The notes under the pieces: model-generated
Database searches by the model: none
What the model was told of the DNA's origin: nothing
Seen by the model: the letters and a program-made list of their open reading frames with translations, nothing else
NCBI RefSeq assembly: GCF_000708285.2
Contig: NZ_JAUG01000018.1
Coordinates: 1 to 60,104, forward strand
DNA: 60,104 nucleotides
Reading direction: 5' to 3'
From: Pedobacter borealis DSM 19626
Lineage (GTDB): Bacteria; Bacteroidota; Bacteroidia; Sphingobacteriales; Sphingobacteriaceae
Translations under genes and position numbers: made by a program
Part shown: positions 7,938-16,195 of the stretch, in pieces
How the letters are laid out: each line of letters opens with the position of its first letter
Position numbering within the stretch: position 1 is the first letter of the stretch

Positions 7938-8981
7938 ATGGAAAATAATGATGTAAGAATTTCGAAAAAGAAGCCGATTTTTCCGGTAACGCCTGCTTTG
8001 CAGAAATATTTACGTACTTACCAGCGCGAAGCGAAATTGCCCATCGGTTATAACGATTTAATGCAGTTTAACGAAGCTTTTCCTTTAATGGATAAGTTTG
8101 GTAAAGACTCGCTCTGGGAAGGGCCGATATATGCACAGGATTTAATTGAAACTTTGCATGATGGTTTAAAGGAAATTTATGCAAACTTAAAAGCATCTGG
8201 CAATCTGCGGATTGTGGAGCATAAATACATTGATAAAATAGAATATTGCACCTTCGGAAATACCCATCCATTTCGTATCCGCATTGTAAACCGTTTAAAT
8301 GATGTTTACGATTATTTTTACATCAAAAAAGCTGATGCTTCGCGGATTTATGGCTTGGAAATGGAAGAAATCCTTTCGCCCAATCAAGTAAATTATCTTG
8401 TTGATGGCAATACCTTAGTGGAAGAACATATTGCGGGAATTCCGGGGGATGTTTTTACAAAAGGACAATTATATACACCTGAGTTTAATCCCACCAGGAT
8501 TGCAAAAGAATTTGTAAAATTTAACGAACGTTGCTTGATTATGCTTTTGGGTGATATGCGAGCGTATAATTTTGTGGTACAGATTACACCCGATTTTGAT
8601 GATATTCAGTTTCGTATCCGTGCAATAGATTTCGACCAACAGTTTTACGAAGGGAATTTAAAGGTTTATTTGCCCCAGTTTTTTAAAGAGAACTTGCCCT
8701 ATGTAAAAATGAGTATGGAGCAATTAACTGAGAAAACCGTACTTCAATACCAACAAGAAGAACGTTCGTCTATTGTGCACCGTGTAAGAAGCGAACGACA
8801 CCGTTTAACCGATCTCCGTGATGTTTCTAATAAGGAAGAATTAACCACGCCTGAGAACATCGCGCTGCTAAAACAGAGTATGAGTGAGTATTTTAAGGAT
8901 GTAAATTATTTGCGCTGTAAAACCATGACTGATATTATTGAATTGAACATTAAAAATATCATCAGGCAGGTTAAGTTATAA
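7938..8981 (+). CDS. Uncharacterised protein with kinase-like catalytic motifs
   Basis: This is a 347-residue cytosolic protein with no signal peptide or membrane segment; I do not recognise a named family. Its central part resembles the ATP-binding core of kinase-like folds. LLGDMRAYNF (Asp206, Asn211) recalls the HGDxxxxN catalytic loop, IDFDQQF (Asp231, Asp233) recalls the metal-binding DFD/DFG segment, and FYIKKAD could supply the ATP-binding Lys. The ATG at 7938 is preferred to upstream starts because codons before it lie in a repeat. It stands alone before a cluster of palindromic repeats. The kinase reading is an inference from short motifs. Confidence 0.6.
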   Translation: MENNDVRISKKKPIFPVTPALQKYLRTYQREAKLPIGYNDLMQFNEAFPLMDKFGKDSLWEGPIYAQDLIETLHDGLKEIYANLKASGNLRIVEHKYIDKIEYCTFGNTHPFRIRIVNRLNDVYDYFYIKKADASRIYGLEMEEILSPNQVNYLVDGNTLVEEHIAGIPGDVFTKGQLYTPEFNPTRIAKEFVKFNERCLIMLLGDMRAYNFVVQITPDFDDIQFRIRAIDFDQQFYEGNLKVYLPQFFKENLPYVKMSMEQLTEKTVLQYQQEERSSIVHRVRSERHRLTDLRDVSNKEELTTPENIALLKQSMSEYFKDVNYLRCKTMTDIIELNIKNIIRQVKL

Positions 8982-8982
8982 G

Positions 8983-9168
8983 TTTTGTGGTGTTGGATGT
9001 TACCATCTGACATGAAAAGTAATTTTAGTGGTGCTGGATGTTACCATCCGGCACGGAAAAGGGTTTAATAAGGTAGTTCTATTTTGTGGTGTTGGATATT
9101 ACCATCCGACACGAAAAATCATCAAAAGAAATTTATCCGTCAGATGGTAACATCTGACGGCACAAAAA
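8983..9168. repeat. Cluster of four GGATGTTACCATC-type repeats
   Basis: Three direct copies begin at 8987, 9028 and 9086, each reading close to GTGGTGTTGGATGTTACC followed by ATCYGRCAYG. A fourth copy lies in the opposite direction at about 9137-9164. The core GATGTTACCATC is itself nearly palindromic. A further diverged pair lies at 30872-30950. This is a REP-like array filling the gap between two genes. Confidence 0.8.
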
Positions 9169-9178
9169 AGACTAAAAT

Positions 9179-9209
9179 AAAAACGGCTGACAATTTGCCA
9201 ACCGTTTTT
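9179..9209 (-). terminator. Terminator of the PfpI-family gene
   Basis: AAAAACGG and CCGTTTTT form a stem around a 15-base loop. On the minus strand it follows the stop at 9240 and is followed by a T-rich run, as expected for a terminator of the gene to its right. Confidence 0.65.
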
Positions 9210-9239
9210 GAGTGAATCTAGAAAGAGCGTCCAAAGTTT

Positions 9240-9800
9240 TTAGGCGTGCTGCCCTTCGTGAACACCTTCGGCAAATTCCTCTACAATTTTATCGTTAAAA
9301 GCAGGTAAATCTTTTGGTGTACGGCTCGTAACCAAACCTTGGTCTACAACTACTTCCTCGTCTGACCAAAGTGCGCCTGCATTGATCAGATCCTGTGAAA
9401 TGTTTTTTACTGAAGTCATTTTTCTGCCTTGAACCACATCTGCATTAATTAGGGTTTGAGGCCCATGACAGATTGCCGCAACTGGTTTCCCATCGGCAAA
9501 GAACGATTTTACAAAGGCTATCGCATCTTCGTTAACACGAAGCTGATCAGGATTAATAACACCGCCTGGTAGCAGCAAACCATTATAATCTTCGGCATTT
9601 GCTTCCGAACTGGTTTTGTCTACATCAACTTCTATCGACCAATGATCATGGTCCCAGGCTTTTATTTTTCCGCTTTTTGAGGAGATAATGTGAACGGTTG
9701 CGCCCTCTTCTTTTAACCTTTTAACTGGCTCGGTTAATTCTACTTCTTCAAATCCGCTTTCTGTAAGTACAGCAATAGTGCGGTTACTTAATTGTCCCAT
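9240..9800 (-). CDS. PfpI/DJ-1 family type 1 glutamine amidotransferase-like protein
   Basis: This 186-residue cytosolic protein has the DJ-1/PfpI fold. The nucleophile elbow is AAICHGPQTL (Cys111, His112) and a conserved acidic residue lies in GFEEVE. LLLPGG and the ending TSRTPKDLPAF fit the YhbO/PfpI subgroup, whose members are described as proteases or as glyoxal-adduct deglycases; the true activity is debated. Length is normal. It is a single gene with its own terminator. Confidence 0.9.
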   Translation of the reverse strand: MGQLSNRTIAVLTESGFEEVELTEPVKRLKEEGATVHIISSKSGKIKAWDHDHWSIEVDVDKTSSEANAEDYNGLLLPGGVINPDQLRVNEDAIAFVKSFFADGKPVAAICHGPQTLINADVVQGRKMTSVKNISQDLINAGALWSDEEVVVDQGLVTSRTPKDLPAFNDKIVEEFAEGVHEGQHA

Positions 9801-9898
9801 AATCTTTAAATTTTTAATAGGTAATGTATTAAAGACAGTTCGGGGAAATTATTGTTTTTAGAAATTTGAGATTATGAGCGTAGATTTATAAATCATTA

Positions 9899-10029
9899 CG
9901 TCATGCTGAACTTGTTTTATTAGATGTTTATTATGTTTTTAATGGCCTAATAGCTACTACGTGGTCAGCATCTTTTAAGATATCAATACTGTCTAGTTAG
10001 ATAGATTCTGAAACAAGTTCAGAATGACG
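9899..10029. repeat. CGTCATGCTGAAC-type palindromic element, enlarged copy
   Basis: Left arm CGTCATGCTGAACTTGTTT and right arm AAACAAGTTCAGAATGACG are near-perfect inverted copies. Related elements elsewhere in the window are about 66-67 bp, while this one is 131 bp. About 50 bases beginning ATTAGATG sit between the left arm and the expected inner TCAGCATCTTTT, so a second insertion into this copy is likely. Confidence 0.7.
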
Positions 10030-10044
10030 CCCGAAAGAAAGTAT

Positions 10045-10791
10045 CTAGTCATTTGTTCTATGGTGCTTAACAAAATACAAGGCTAAATTACCTGCAATGA
10101 TAATATGATTAAAGATATTCGGTACTAAACCATAATATTTGGTGAAGATTTTAAACCGCTCTTTTAAGCTTTCACGGTGTTTTTTCTTGCTCATGCCACC
10201 AACCAGGTATTTCGCTACATAACGGTGAACGTTCACAATATTAGATGCTTTTTTAGCTGCTTTGATAATCCAATCAATATCTGAGCTATACTTATAAGTT
10301 AAATCGTACGGTGTAATAATGCTGCGGCGAATGTAAATGGCCTGATGGCTAATGTTCATGCCGTATTTAAAGCTGGTCCAATCAAATTCTTCGGGTGCTT
10401 CGTGCCTTCTGCGGCCTAAATTTTCCCAGTTATCATTGTACATTTCCGTTTCCCCGTAATATATATCGGCACCTGGGGTAGAGGCAAAAACATCTTCTAC
10501 TGTTTGTTCATCATAAATCTCATCACCCGAGTTCATAAATAAAACATAATCGCCTGTTGCTAATGCTAAACCTTTGTTCATGGCATCATAAATGCCTTTA
10601 TCGGGTTCTGATACAATTTTTGTAATCTGATCTTTATAACGCTCAACAACCTGCACAGTGCCATCAGTTGATGCGCCGTCTATTACAATATATTCGATTT
10701 TTTTATAGGTCTGTTTAAGGATAGATTGAATGGTACGTTCGATATCGCGAACGTTATTGTATACAATGGTGATGACAGTTAGCTTTGGCAT
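10045..10791 (-). CDS. Glycosyltransferase family 2
   Basis: This 248-residue GT-A fold enzyme starts MPKLTVITIVYNN and has the nucleotide-sugar-binding segment VIDGASTDGT, the donor-site stretch FMNSGDEIYD, and GMNISHQA further on. A short hydrophobic stretch near the C terminus may bind the membrane. It likely adds a sugar in synthesis of a surface polysaccharide or glycolipid. The DUF1016 gene upstream on the same strand ends one base before its ATG, so the two are probably cotranscribed, with a GT4 gene further upstream. Donor and acceptor are unknown. Confidence 0.92.
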   Translation of the reverse strand: MPKLTVITIVYNNVRDIERTIQSILKQTYKKIEYIVIDGASTDGTVQVVERYKDQITKIVSEPDKGIYDAMNKGLALATGDYVLFMNSGDEIYDEQTVEDVFASTPGADIYYGETEMYNDNWENLGRRRHEAPEEFDWTSFKYGMNISHQAIYIRRSIITPYDLTYKYSSDIDWIIKAAKKASNIVNVHRYVAKYLVGGMSKKKHRESLKERFKIFTKYYGLVPNIFNHIIIAGNLALYFVKHHRTND

Positions 10792-10792
10792 G

Positions 10793-11938
10793 TTAGTCCA
10801 TTAATTTTTTAAAGGTTTCTGCATCAGGGATCAAACCTTTAAATGCTTTTGGTAATATTGCACTGGTTTTGTAGGTAGAAACACCCATCGCTTTATTAAA
10901 ATCGCGGAACGAAAACTCTACAATCTTATTTTTCTTTTCTTTGCAAAGTATTATGCCTATTGAGGGTTGCTCATGTGGTTGCTTAATGTATTCATCCAAT
11001 GCCGATAAATAGAAGTTCATTTTGCCTAAATATTCGGGTTTGAATTTTCCGGTTTTAAGTTCAAAAACAACCAAACATTGTAAACGGCGGTTAAAAAATA
11101 AAAGGTCTAAAAAATATTCTTCGTCTTCAACAATCAATCTATACTGGTTGCTGATAAATGCAAAATCGGTTCCTAACGACATTAAGAATTTTTTGATATT
11201 CTGTACAATTCCGCTTTCTAAAATACGTTCGTCCTGCTCATCAGCATCTTCTATATTAATGAAATCCAATAGGTATTCATCTTTGAAAGATTGGAGTGCT
11301 TTGTTTCTTATTTCCTCGTTAGAAATCGTTTTTAAAAAATTGTTAGGTAAACTGCCAGAATTGCTAAATGATTTGTTTTTGAGTTGGTGTTTTAGCGTAG
11401 CTAAACTCCAAAATTCAGTTGCTGTTTTTTGAATGTAGTATATCTTTTCGTCCAAGGTTTTCGTACCTTGAATTAACTCTATGTGATGTGAAAAACTTAA
11501 CTTAAAGAAATAATTTTCAATTTGGGCCAACAGTGTTGGTCTAATTTTAAAAGGCTCATTATCAATATCTTGCATTTTGGCCAACACTGTTGGACTAAAT
11601 GCAAGTTCCTTAATATCAATAATTGACAATTGGCCTTTTACTGATGGCTTAATAAGGAAATATTCTTCCCATGATTCGAAAAAGAACCTCATCCTTTTAA
11701 TCCCTGTTGCCGAAAATCCGCGTAGGCCTGGTAGCTCGGCCTGTAAATCGGTAGAAAGGTTGTCAATAACCTTTGCGCCCCATTTCTCTTTCTTTATCTT
11801 TTCTGAAATGAATTTACCAACCGTGAAATATAATAGCAAAAGTTCTTTATTTACTAAAGTAGCAGCTTTATACCGACTCGATAAAATAGCTGATTTTAAT
11901 GCTTTAATACTTTCAGAATAATTTGTGATGCTTTCCAT
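10793..11938 (-). CDS. DUF1016/YhcG-type PDDEXK nuclease-like protein (copy 1)
   Basis: This 381-residue protein has the DUF1016 two-domain layout. The helical N-terminal domain (about residues 5-200) contains LLLLYFTVGKFISEK and LPGLRGFSATGIKRMR. The C-terminal PDDEXK-type nuclease domain has EEYFLDLLFF (Asp278) and VVFELKTGKF (Glu293, Lys295), followed by LGKMNFYLSALDEY. Family members are predicted endonucleases; a precise role is not settled. It sits between two glycosyltransferase genes, where it has no evident pathway link. A paralogue lies at 51488-52552. The gene carries two 13-bp palindromes around codons 116-137. Confidence 0.88.
   Translation of the reverse strand: MESITNYSESIKALKSAILSSRYKAATLVNKELLLLYFTVGKFISEKIKKEKWGAKVIDNLSTDLQAELPGLRGFSATGIKRMRFFFESWEEYFLIKPSVKGQLSIIDIKELAFSPTVLAKMQDIDNEPFKIRPTLLAQIENYFFKLSFSHHIELIQGTKTLDEKIYYIQKTATEFWSLATLKHQLKNKSFSNSGSLPNNFLKTISNEEIRNKALQSFKDEYLLDFINIEDADEQDERILESGIVQNIKKFLMSLGTDFAFISNQYRLIVEDEEYFLDLLFFNRRLQCLVVFELKTGKFKPEYLGKMNFYLSALDEYIKQPHEQPSIGIILCKEKKNKIVEFSFRDFNKAMGVSTYKTSAILPKAFKGLIPDAETFKKLMD
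11527..11593. repeat. Pair of CCAACANTGTTGG palindromes inside the DUF1016 gene
   Basis: CCAACAGTGTTGG lies at 11527-11539 and CCAACACTGTTGG at 11581-11593. They are identical apart from the central base, share several flanking bases and are 54 bp apart, which keeps the reading frame. They encode the related peptides SPTVLAKM and RPTLLAQI. The second DUF1016 gene has its own, different palindrome pair at the matching place. Confidence 0.85.
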
Positions 11939-12061
11939 TTAACAGTTTCAGTCGCTATAAATTTAATAAAGATTGACCAAATTTTTATTTGTAGAAAAGA
12001 AAATTAGATTTTGCCAATTGAATTGTAAATAGAACTGTGAAACTTTATTAGAAGGTTGAGC

Positions 12062-13342
12062 TTATTTCGGTTGCAGATCAATCAGTATTTCGTAAAGATG
12101 GATATGCTCCGCAGCGATTACTTCTTCCGAGAAATCTGTTAAAATACTCAATCTTGCCGCTTTTTGGATTTCTTCTTTATTTGGACGGTGGTACAGCCAC
12201 TCAATGCCGTTTGCTAAATCTTCCGCATTTTGATACTCGGCCAGGTAACCGTTCTGCATGTGTTTCACCATATCCGGAATCCCGCCAGTGGTAAAAGCAA
12301 TAACAGGTGTGGCACACGATAAACTCTCCATTACCGTATTGGGCAGGTTGTCCTCTAACGAAGGCGTAATAAAAGCATCAGCAGCAGAATAACATTTTGC
12401 TAAATGTTCGTCTTTATTAATAGTACCTAAAAAAGTGGTTTTGAAAGGAAATTCGGGCATTTCGGCATTTTCCTTATTACCGAAAATAACCAATTCAATA
12501 TTTTCTTTTGGTATTCCAGGCCTACGCGATAAAATTTCTAAAGCTTCGATTAAATATGGGGTTCCTTTATGTTTGTCGTTTTTTGAGGGCATAAATCCGC
12601 TCATCAATACAAATTTATCAGGATTGATTTTTAAGATTTTTTTCGCCTCCGATTTAACATAAGGTTTGAAAATTTTTGTTTCAATCGTATTCGGGATAAC
12701 TGTAGCTTTCCTAGTGCCCAACAAACTGCTAAACTTTACCGATGCAGCCATCCATTTGCTTGGTGCTACGATATGGAAATTCAATTCTGTATAAGCTTTT
12801 TGTTTACGCACCCAGGTTTTATGCGAAATATCATTTTTACCACTGATTTTTAAAATGGGGCAATTACCGCACTGCCGGTGGAAATTTTCGCATCCATAAC
12901 GCACATGGCATCCACCTGTAAAAGCATTGCTATCATGAAAAGTCCATACAATTGGCTTTTCCAGTTCATCAAGCTGCGCCAAAAACTTAGGATTTAAGAA
13001 ACCGTGGTTTACCCAATGTAAATGGATAATGTCGGCATTTTTAACATCCGGATGATTAATTACTGAACGGCCAAACCACTGCAAACTGAAAGGTGTTTTT
13101 ATCGATTTACTGAGCCATTTTGCATAATATCTTTCAGATAAGATGTTATAAATGGCTTTGGCTTTTTGAAAAGGCGACTTGCTAAAGGTATCTATCTTCG
13201 GGTTTTGACCAAATTTATAGTAAACCAATACTTTCGAATCGATTCCACTGGCCTTTAAGGCATCACTTAAACGCAAACAGGCACGCCCTGCTCCGCCATT
13301 TCCATCGTAGGTATTTAGGTGTACTACTTTCAAATCAATCAA
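12062..13342 (-). CDS. Glycosyltransferase family 4 (GT-B fold)
   Basis: This protein of about 426 residues has the GT4 layout. The N-terminal acceptor half has LNTYDGNGGAGRACLRLS, the central WTFHDSNAFTGGCHVRYG is followed by a Cys-rich segment (CENFHRQCGNCP) that may bind metal, and the C-terminal donor half has FITPSLEDNLPNTVMESLSC. Such enzymes build cell-surface glycans. The start is uncertain. The frame opens at TTG 13342, but TTG at 13333 would give an MKVVHLN start more typical of the family, and no in-frame ATG is available. It lies upstream of DUF1016 and GT2 genes on the same strand. Confidence 0.92.
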   Translation of the reverse strand: MIDLKVVHLNTYDGNGGAGRACLRLSDALKASGIDSKVLVYYKFGQNPKIDTFSKSPFQKAKAIYNILSERYYAKWLSKSIKTPFSLQWFGRSVINHPDVKNADIIHLHWVNHGFLNPKFLAQLDELEKPIVWTFHDSNAFTGGCHVRYGCENFHRQCGNCPILKISGKNDISHKTWVRKQKAYTELNFHIVAPSKWMAASVKFSSLLGTRKATVIPNTIETKIFKPYVKSEAKKILKINPDKFVLMSGFMPSKNDKHKGTPYLIEALEILSRRPGIPKENIELVIFGNKENAEMPEFPFKTTFLGTINKDEHLAKCYSAADAFITPSLEDNLPNTVMESLSCATPVIAFTTGGIPDMVKHMQNGYLAEYQNAEDLANGIEWLYHRPNKEEIQKAARLSILTDFSEEVIAAEHIHLYEILIDLQPK

Positions 13343-13436
13343 AAATACATTTTATTGTTTACTAATATAAAATCTGTTGTGTAATTTCATCCTAATATTT
13401 TTTATTGCTTTTCAATTGTAGGATGGAGCCTTTAGT

Positions 13437-13477
13437 GTTTAAAATAATCGTATTTGAATTTATTGATTATTTTAAAC
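13437..13477. repeat. 13-bp perfect inverted repeat upstream of a pseudogene
   Basis: GTTTAAAATAATC at 13437-13449 and GATTATTTTAAAC at 13465-13477 are exact inverted copies around a 15-base loop. It lies about 40 bp before the start of the Tricorn-type remnant. It might be an operator or a hairpin in the leader, but no function can be assigned. Confidence 0.5.
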
Positions 13478-13515
13478 AAGCTGGGTTAAGTCATCAAAGC
13501 CAAACAAAATAAATC

Positions 13516-13750
13516 ATGATTAAATCTGTGTTAAAATCGCTAGCGACACTAGCATTTTTGTTATCTATCCATTCATTTGCTCAAGGGCAAACCTACTTTG
13601 CCACATACCCTGCTTTAACGCCCGATGCACAAACAATAGTATTCAGCTATGATGGCGATATCTGGAAAGTACCTGTAAAAGGAGGTGTAGCCAGATAAAG
13701 ATCCTCAGCTCGAAAAAGCAGTGGCTGAGATTTTGAAAGACCTTAAATAG
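13516..13750 (+). pseudogene. Internally deleted Tricorn-type S41 peptidase remnant
   Basis: The first 60 codons encode a signal peptide (ending SFAQGQ) and the start of a Tricorn-type beta-propeller (TYPALTPDAQTIVFSYDGDI, then WKVPVKGG). The frame then stops at 13696-13698. Directly after, in another frame, the codons for KDPQLEKAVAEILKDLK and a TAG at 13748-13750 match the usual C-terminal end of the same family. Intact homologues are around 1,000 residues or more, so almost the entire gene, including the protease domain, has been lost between about codon 59 and the last 18 codons. The product cannot be functional. Confidence 0.75.
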
Positions 13751-13910
13751 GGGTAATCGGAAGAAGGGTTAACCGGTTAAGTGTTTAAATCGGTTAATTG
13801 TATATAGCATGGTGCTGTCTACGATTAACCAATTTCACAGTTTAAACAGTTAACCACTTTAACAATTAACCAAATTTTTCCGTTTCTTTGGGATTGGAAT
13901 TATTTAAAAC
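13751..13910. repeat. GGTTAA-rich intergenic stretch
   Basis: Many short GTTAAC/GGTTAA words occur on both strands here. Left-side words such as GGTTAACCGGTTAA and CGGTTAATTG are answered by CGATTAACCAATT and CAATTAACC on the right, giving a loose long-range fold. No gene is visible. The methyltransferase gene begins at the right edge. Confidence 0.4.
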
Positions 13911-14660
13911 ATGGCAAATTTATTAACCGACAGGGCTTTTTGGGTAAATTATTGGGAAAGTAAAAAAGGGCTAGCTGTTCAGTTACCTTCAAATTATTTA
14001 TTTCATCAACAACTGGCTGATGTTATTCAGAAAGATAATGTTAAAACGGCCATCGAATTGGGCGGTTTTCCCGGTTATTATGCCGTATTCCTGAAAAAAT
14101 ATTTTCAACTTGATGTTACCCTTCTCGATTATTTTGTTCATCCACCGGTTGTAAATGAGCTTTTAGAAAAGAACGGATTAACCGAAAAGGATAGCCATAT
14201 TATTGAAACCGATCTTTTTAATTACACGCCCGAGAAACAGTACGATCTTGTATTAAGCTGCGGTTTAATCGAACATTTTAACGATACTGCCGATATTATT
14301 AACCGCCATATTGCTTTTGTAAAACCAGGTGGCACTTTGTTTATCACGCTACCAAATTTTAAGGCGGTTAACGGCTGGTTTCAAAAGAATTTCGATAGAG
14401 AAAATTATGATAAGCACAATATCGATAGCATGGATCCCGCGTTATTGAAATCTATCTGCGAACAGGCCGGACTTAAAGAAGTAAAATCGGGTTATTTTGG
14501 TCGTTTTAGTGTATGGCTGGAAAATGAAAGCCAGAAATCTGCAGGCGTTCGTCTATTTAAGAAAGTAGTTTGGCTGACCGGAAAAGTATTTACAAAGATT
14601 ATTCCGTTCGAAAGCAAAAATCTATCACCTTATATTATCTTAGTAGCGAAAAAAATATAA
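13911..14660 (+). CDS. Class I SAM-dependent methyltransferase
   Basis: This 249-residue cytosolic protein has a Rossmann methyltransferase core. Motif I is AIELGGFPG (about residues 43-51), with a Phe-Pro insertion in the usual glycine loop. An acidic residue follows in VTLLDYF, motif IV is DLVLSCGLIEHFND, and GGTLFITLPNF is the post-core strand. The N-terminal DRAFWVNYWES resembles small-molecule methyltransferases. It ends 6 bases before the rhomboid gene, so they are likely cotranscribed. The substrate is unknown. Confidence 0.88.
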   Translation: MANLLTDRAFWVNYWESKKGLAVQLPSNYLFHQQLADVIQKDNVKTAIELGGFPGYYAVFLKKYFQLDVTLLDYFVHPPVVNELLEKNGLTEKDSHIIETDLFNYTPEKQYDLVLSCGLIEHFNDTADIINRHIAFVKPGGTLFITLPNFKAVNGWFQKNFDRENYDKHNIDSMDPALLKSICEQAGLKEVKSGYFGRFSVWLENESQKSAGVRLFKKVVWLTGKVFTKIIPFESKNLSPYIILVAKKI

Positions 14661-14666
14661 CGCGCT

Positions 14667-16193
14667 ATGACAATCAGTTGGGGTTACTCGCCTAAAATTG
14701 AAAAATATATTCCTTTAGCCGATTTTCCGGCAGATAAATATTTAATTGTTGCTAAGCAGGCCGTCGAAAATCTCGGCTGGAGCCTTAGTCATGTGTCTGA
14801 AAGCGGGTTAATCGCTTACACGCCAATATCTTTCCAATCGTATAGCGAAGAAATATCTATCCGTATCCATGGAAATTTTGCAGTAGTAAAAAGTGAGTGT
14901 GTAGGGATTCAGATGTTATTTAATGATTATGGCAAGAACGATTTAAACCTCGAAAAGTTTTTTCACGAATTTGAATACGTAGAGTTCCACCTGAAAGATG
15001 TTTGGGAAGAAAATTTGTATAAATTCCACCAATTTATAGCCACGCAGGACGATCGCTACTTCGAAAAAGCCCCTTTGGCGACTAAGAATAAGATCAAAAA
15101 TATTTTCTTCCTGTTTTTTCCTCAGAAAGGTTATACCGTAACACCGCTTGTAGTACTTCTTAATATCTTTTACTATTTCATACTTGTTCTTTTCTCGATA
15201 GTGTACCTGAAGTATCAGTTTGTAAGAAATGGAAGTAGTTATGATACGGATTTTATAGAAGAGCTAAAAAAGATAGCGTTAAATTTTGGGGTTAACCAAC
15301 GCAATTTAGTACTTGGTGGCCAATACTGGCGTTTAATTACTTATCAGTTTATTCATGGATCGCCATCGCATCTATTTTTTAATATGTATGCGCTGGTTTA
15401 TCTGGGTTTAATGATCGAAAATAAACTGGGCTGGAAAAAATACCTCTTTATTTATTTGATGAGTGGGGTTTGTGGTGGTATGGTGAGTTTGATCTTTCAC
15501 CAGGAAGGTGTAATGATGGGCGCTTCAGGAGCTATAATGGGCTTGTATGGCGCTTTTATTGCCTTATTAACTACTAAATCTTTCGAGCGTAAGGCAACCA
15601 AAGCATTATTAGTAAGTACATTGATTGTTTCATTACTGGTGCTCGTAAATGGCGCATTTGGTAAAAGGGTAGATAATGCGGCGCACATTGGTGGTTTTGT
15701 TTCGGGCTTTATTTTTACCTATTTGCTTAACTATAAATGGGATAAAACTGTCGAAATTAAAAGCTGGGCAAGATATGCTGTTTCGGTGCTTTTATTTCTG
15801 ATGTTTTTTAGCGGGGTTCTTCACTTTAGTCCAAAGTACGGAACTGAAGAGTATCGCAAATTAAGGGATACTTTTAACAGCAATATGGGCTCGCTTAACA
15901 GCATTATGAATTTAAAGATTTCCTTACCAAAGGATGTTAAGCTTAACTCTATAAAGCAGGATGGCATTATACCGATGGAAAGGAATCTTGTTGTAATTAA
16001 ACAAATGCAGGCCTTAAATTTAAAGCCTGAAGATGCTAAAGAACGGAAGGAAAAAATAAAACTGAGTAAAGCATCTCATCGTGCCGTAATGCTGATGTAC
16101 AGAGATATTAAGGCCGATAGCACTTATCGTTATAGCAAACAGACTTCTAATGCATTGGCACAAGTTTTCGAAATCCTTTACAAACCAGATTAA
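14667..16193 (+). CDS. Rhomboid family intramembrane serine protease with long N-terminal domain
   Basis: This 508-residue protein cleaves transmembrane substrates within the membrane if active. A soluble N-terminal domain of about 155 residues comes first, then the rhomboid core. The core shows YWRLITYQFIH (WR motif, residues 221-222), HLFFNM (His235, Asn239), GASGAIMG with the catalytic Ser287, and NAAHIGGFVSGF with the catalytic His340. A C-terminal soluble tail of about 120 residues follows. All catalytic residues are present. It shares an apparent operon with the methyltransferase and converges on the fucosidase gene with 2 bp between stops. Confidence 0.93.
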   Translation: MTISWGYSPKIEKYIPLADFPADKYLIVAKQAVENLGWSLSHVSESGLIAYTPISFQSYSEEISIRIHGNFAVVKSECVGIQMLFNDYGKNDLNLEKFFHEFEYVEFHLKDVWEENLYKFHQFIATQDDRYFEKAPLATKNKIKNIFFLFFPQKGYTVTPLVVLLNIFYYFILVLFSIVYLKYQFVRNGSSYDTDFIEELKKIALNFGVNQRNLVLGGQYWRLITYQFIHGSPSHLFFNMYALVYLGLMIENKLGWKKYLFIYLMSGVCGGMVSLIFHQEGVMMGASGAIMGLYGAFIALLTTKSFERKATKALLVSTLIVSLLVLVNGAFGKRVDNAAHIGGFVSGFIFTYLLNYKWDKTVEIKSWARYAVSVLLFLMFFSGVLHFSPKYGTEEYRKLRDTFNSNMGSLNSIMNLKISLPKDVKLNSIKQDGIIPMERNLVVIKQMQALNLKPEDAKERKEKIKLSKASHRAVMLMYRDIKADSTYRYSKQTSNALAQVFEILYKPD

Positions 16194-16195
16194 GT

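Noticed and set aside
8983..9168. CRISPR array
   Set aside because: Only three direct copies with unequal spacing, plus one inverted copy, no regular spacers and no cas genes.
11022..11921. Plus-strand frames opposite the first DUF1016 gene
   Set aside because: They mirror a strongly supported coding gene, are Ser/Lys-rich by codon complement and show no domain.
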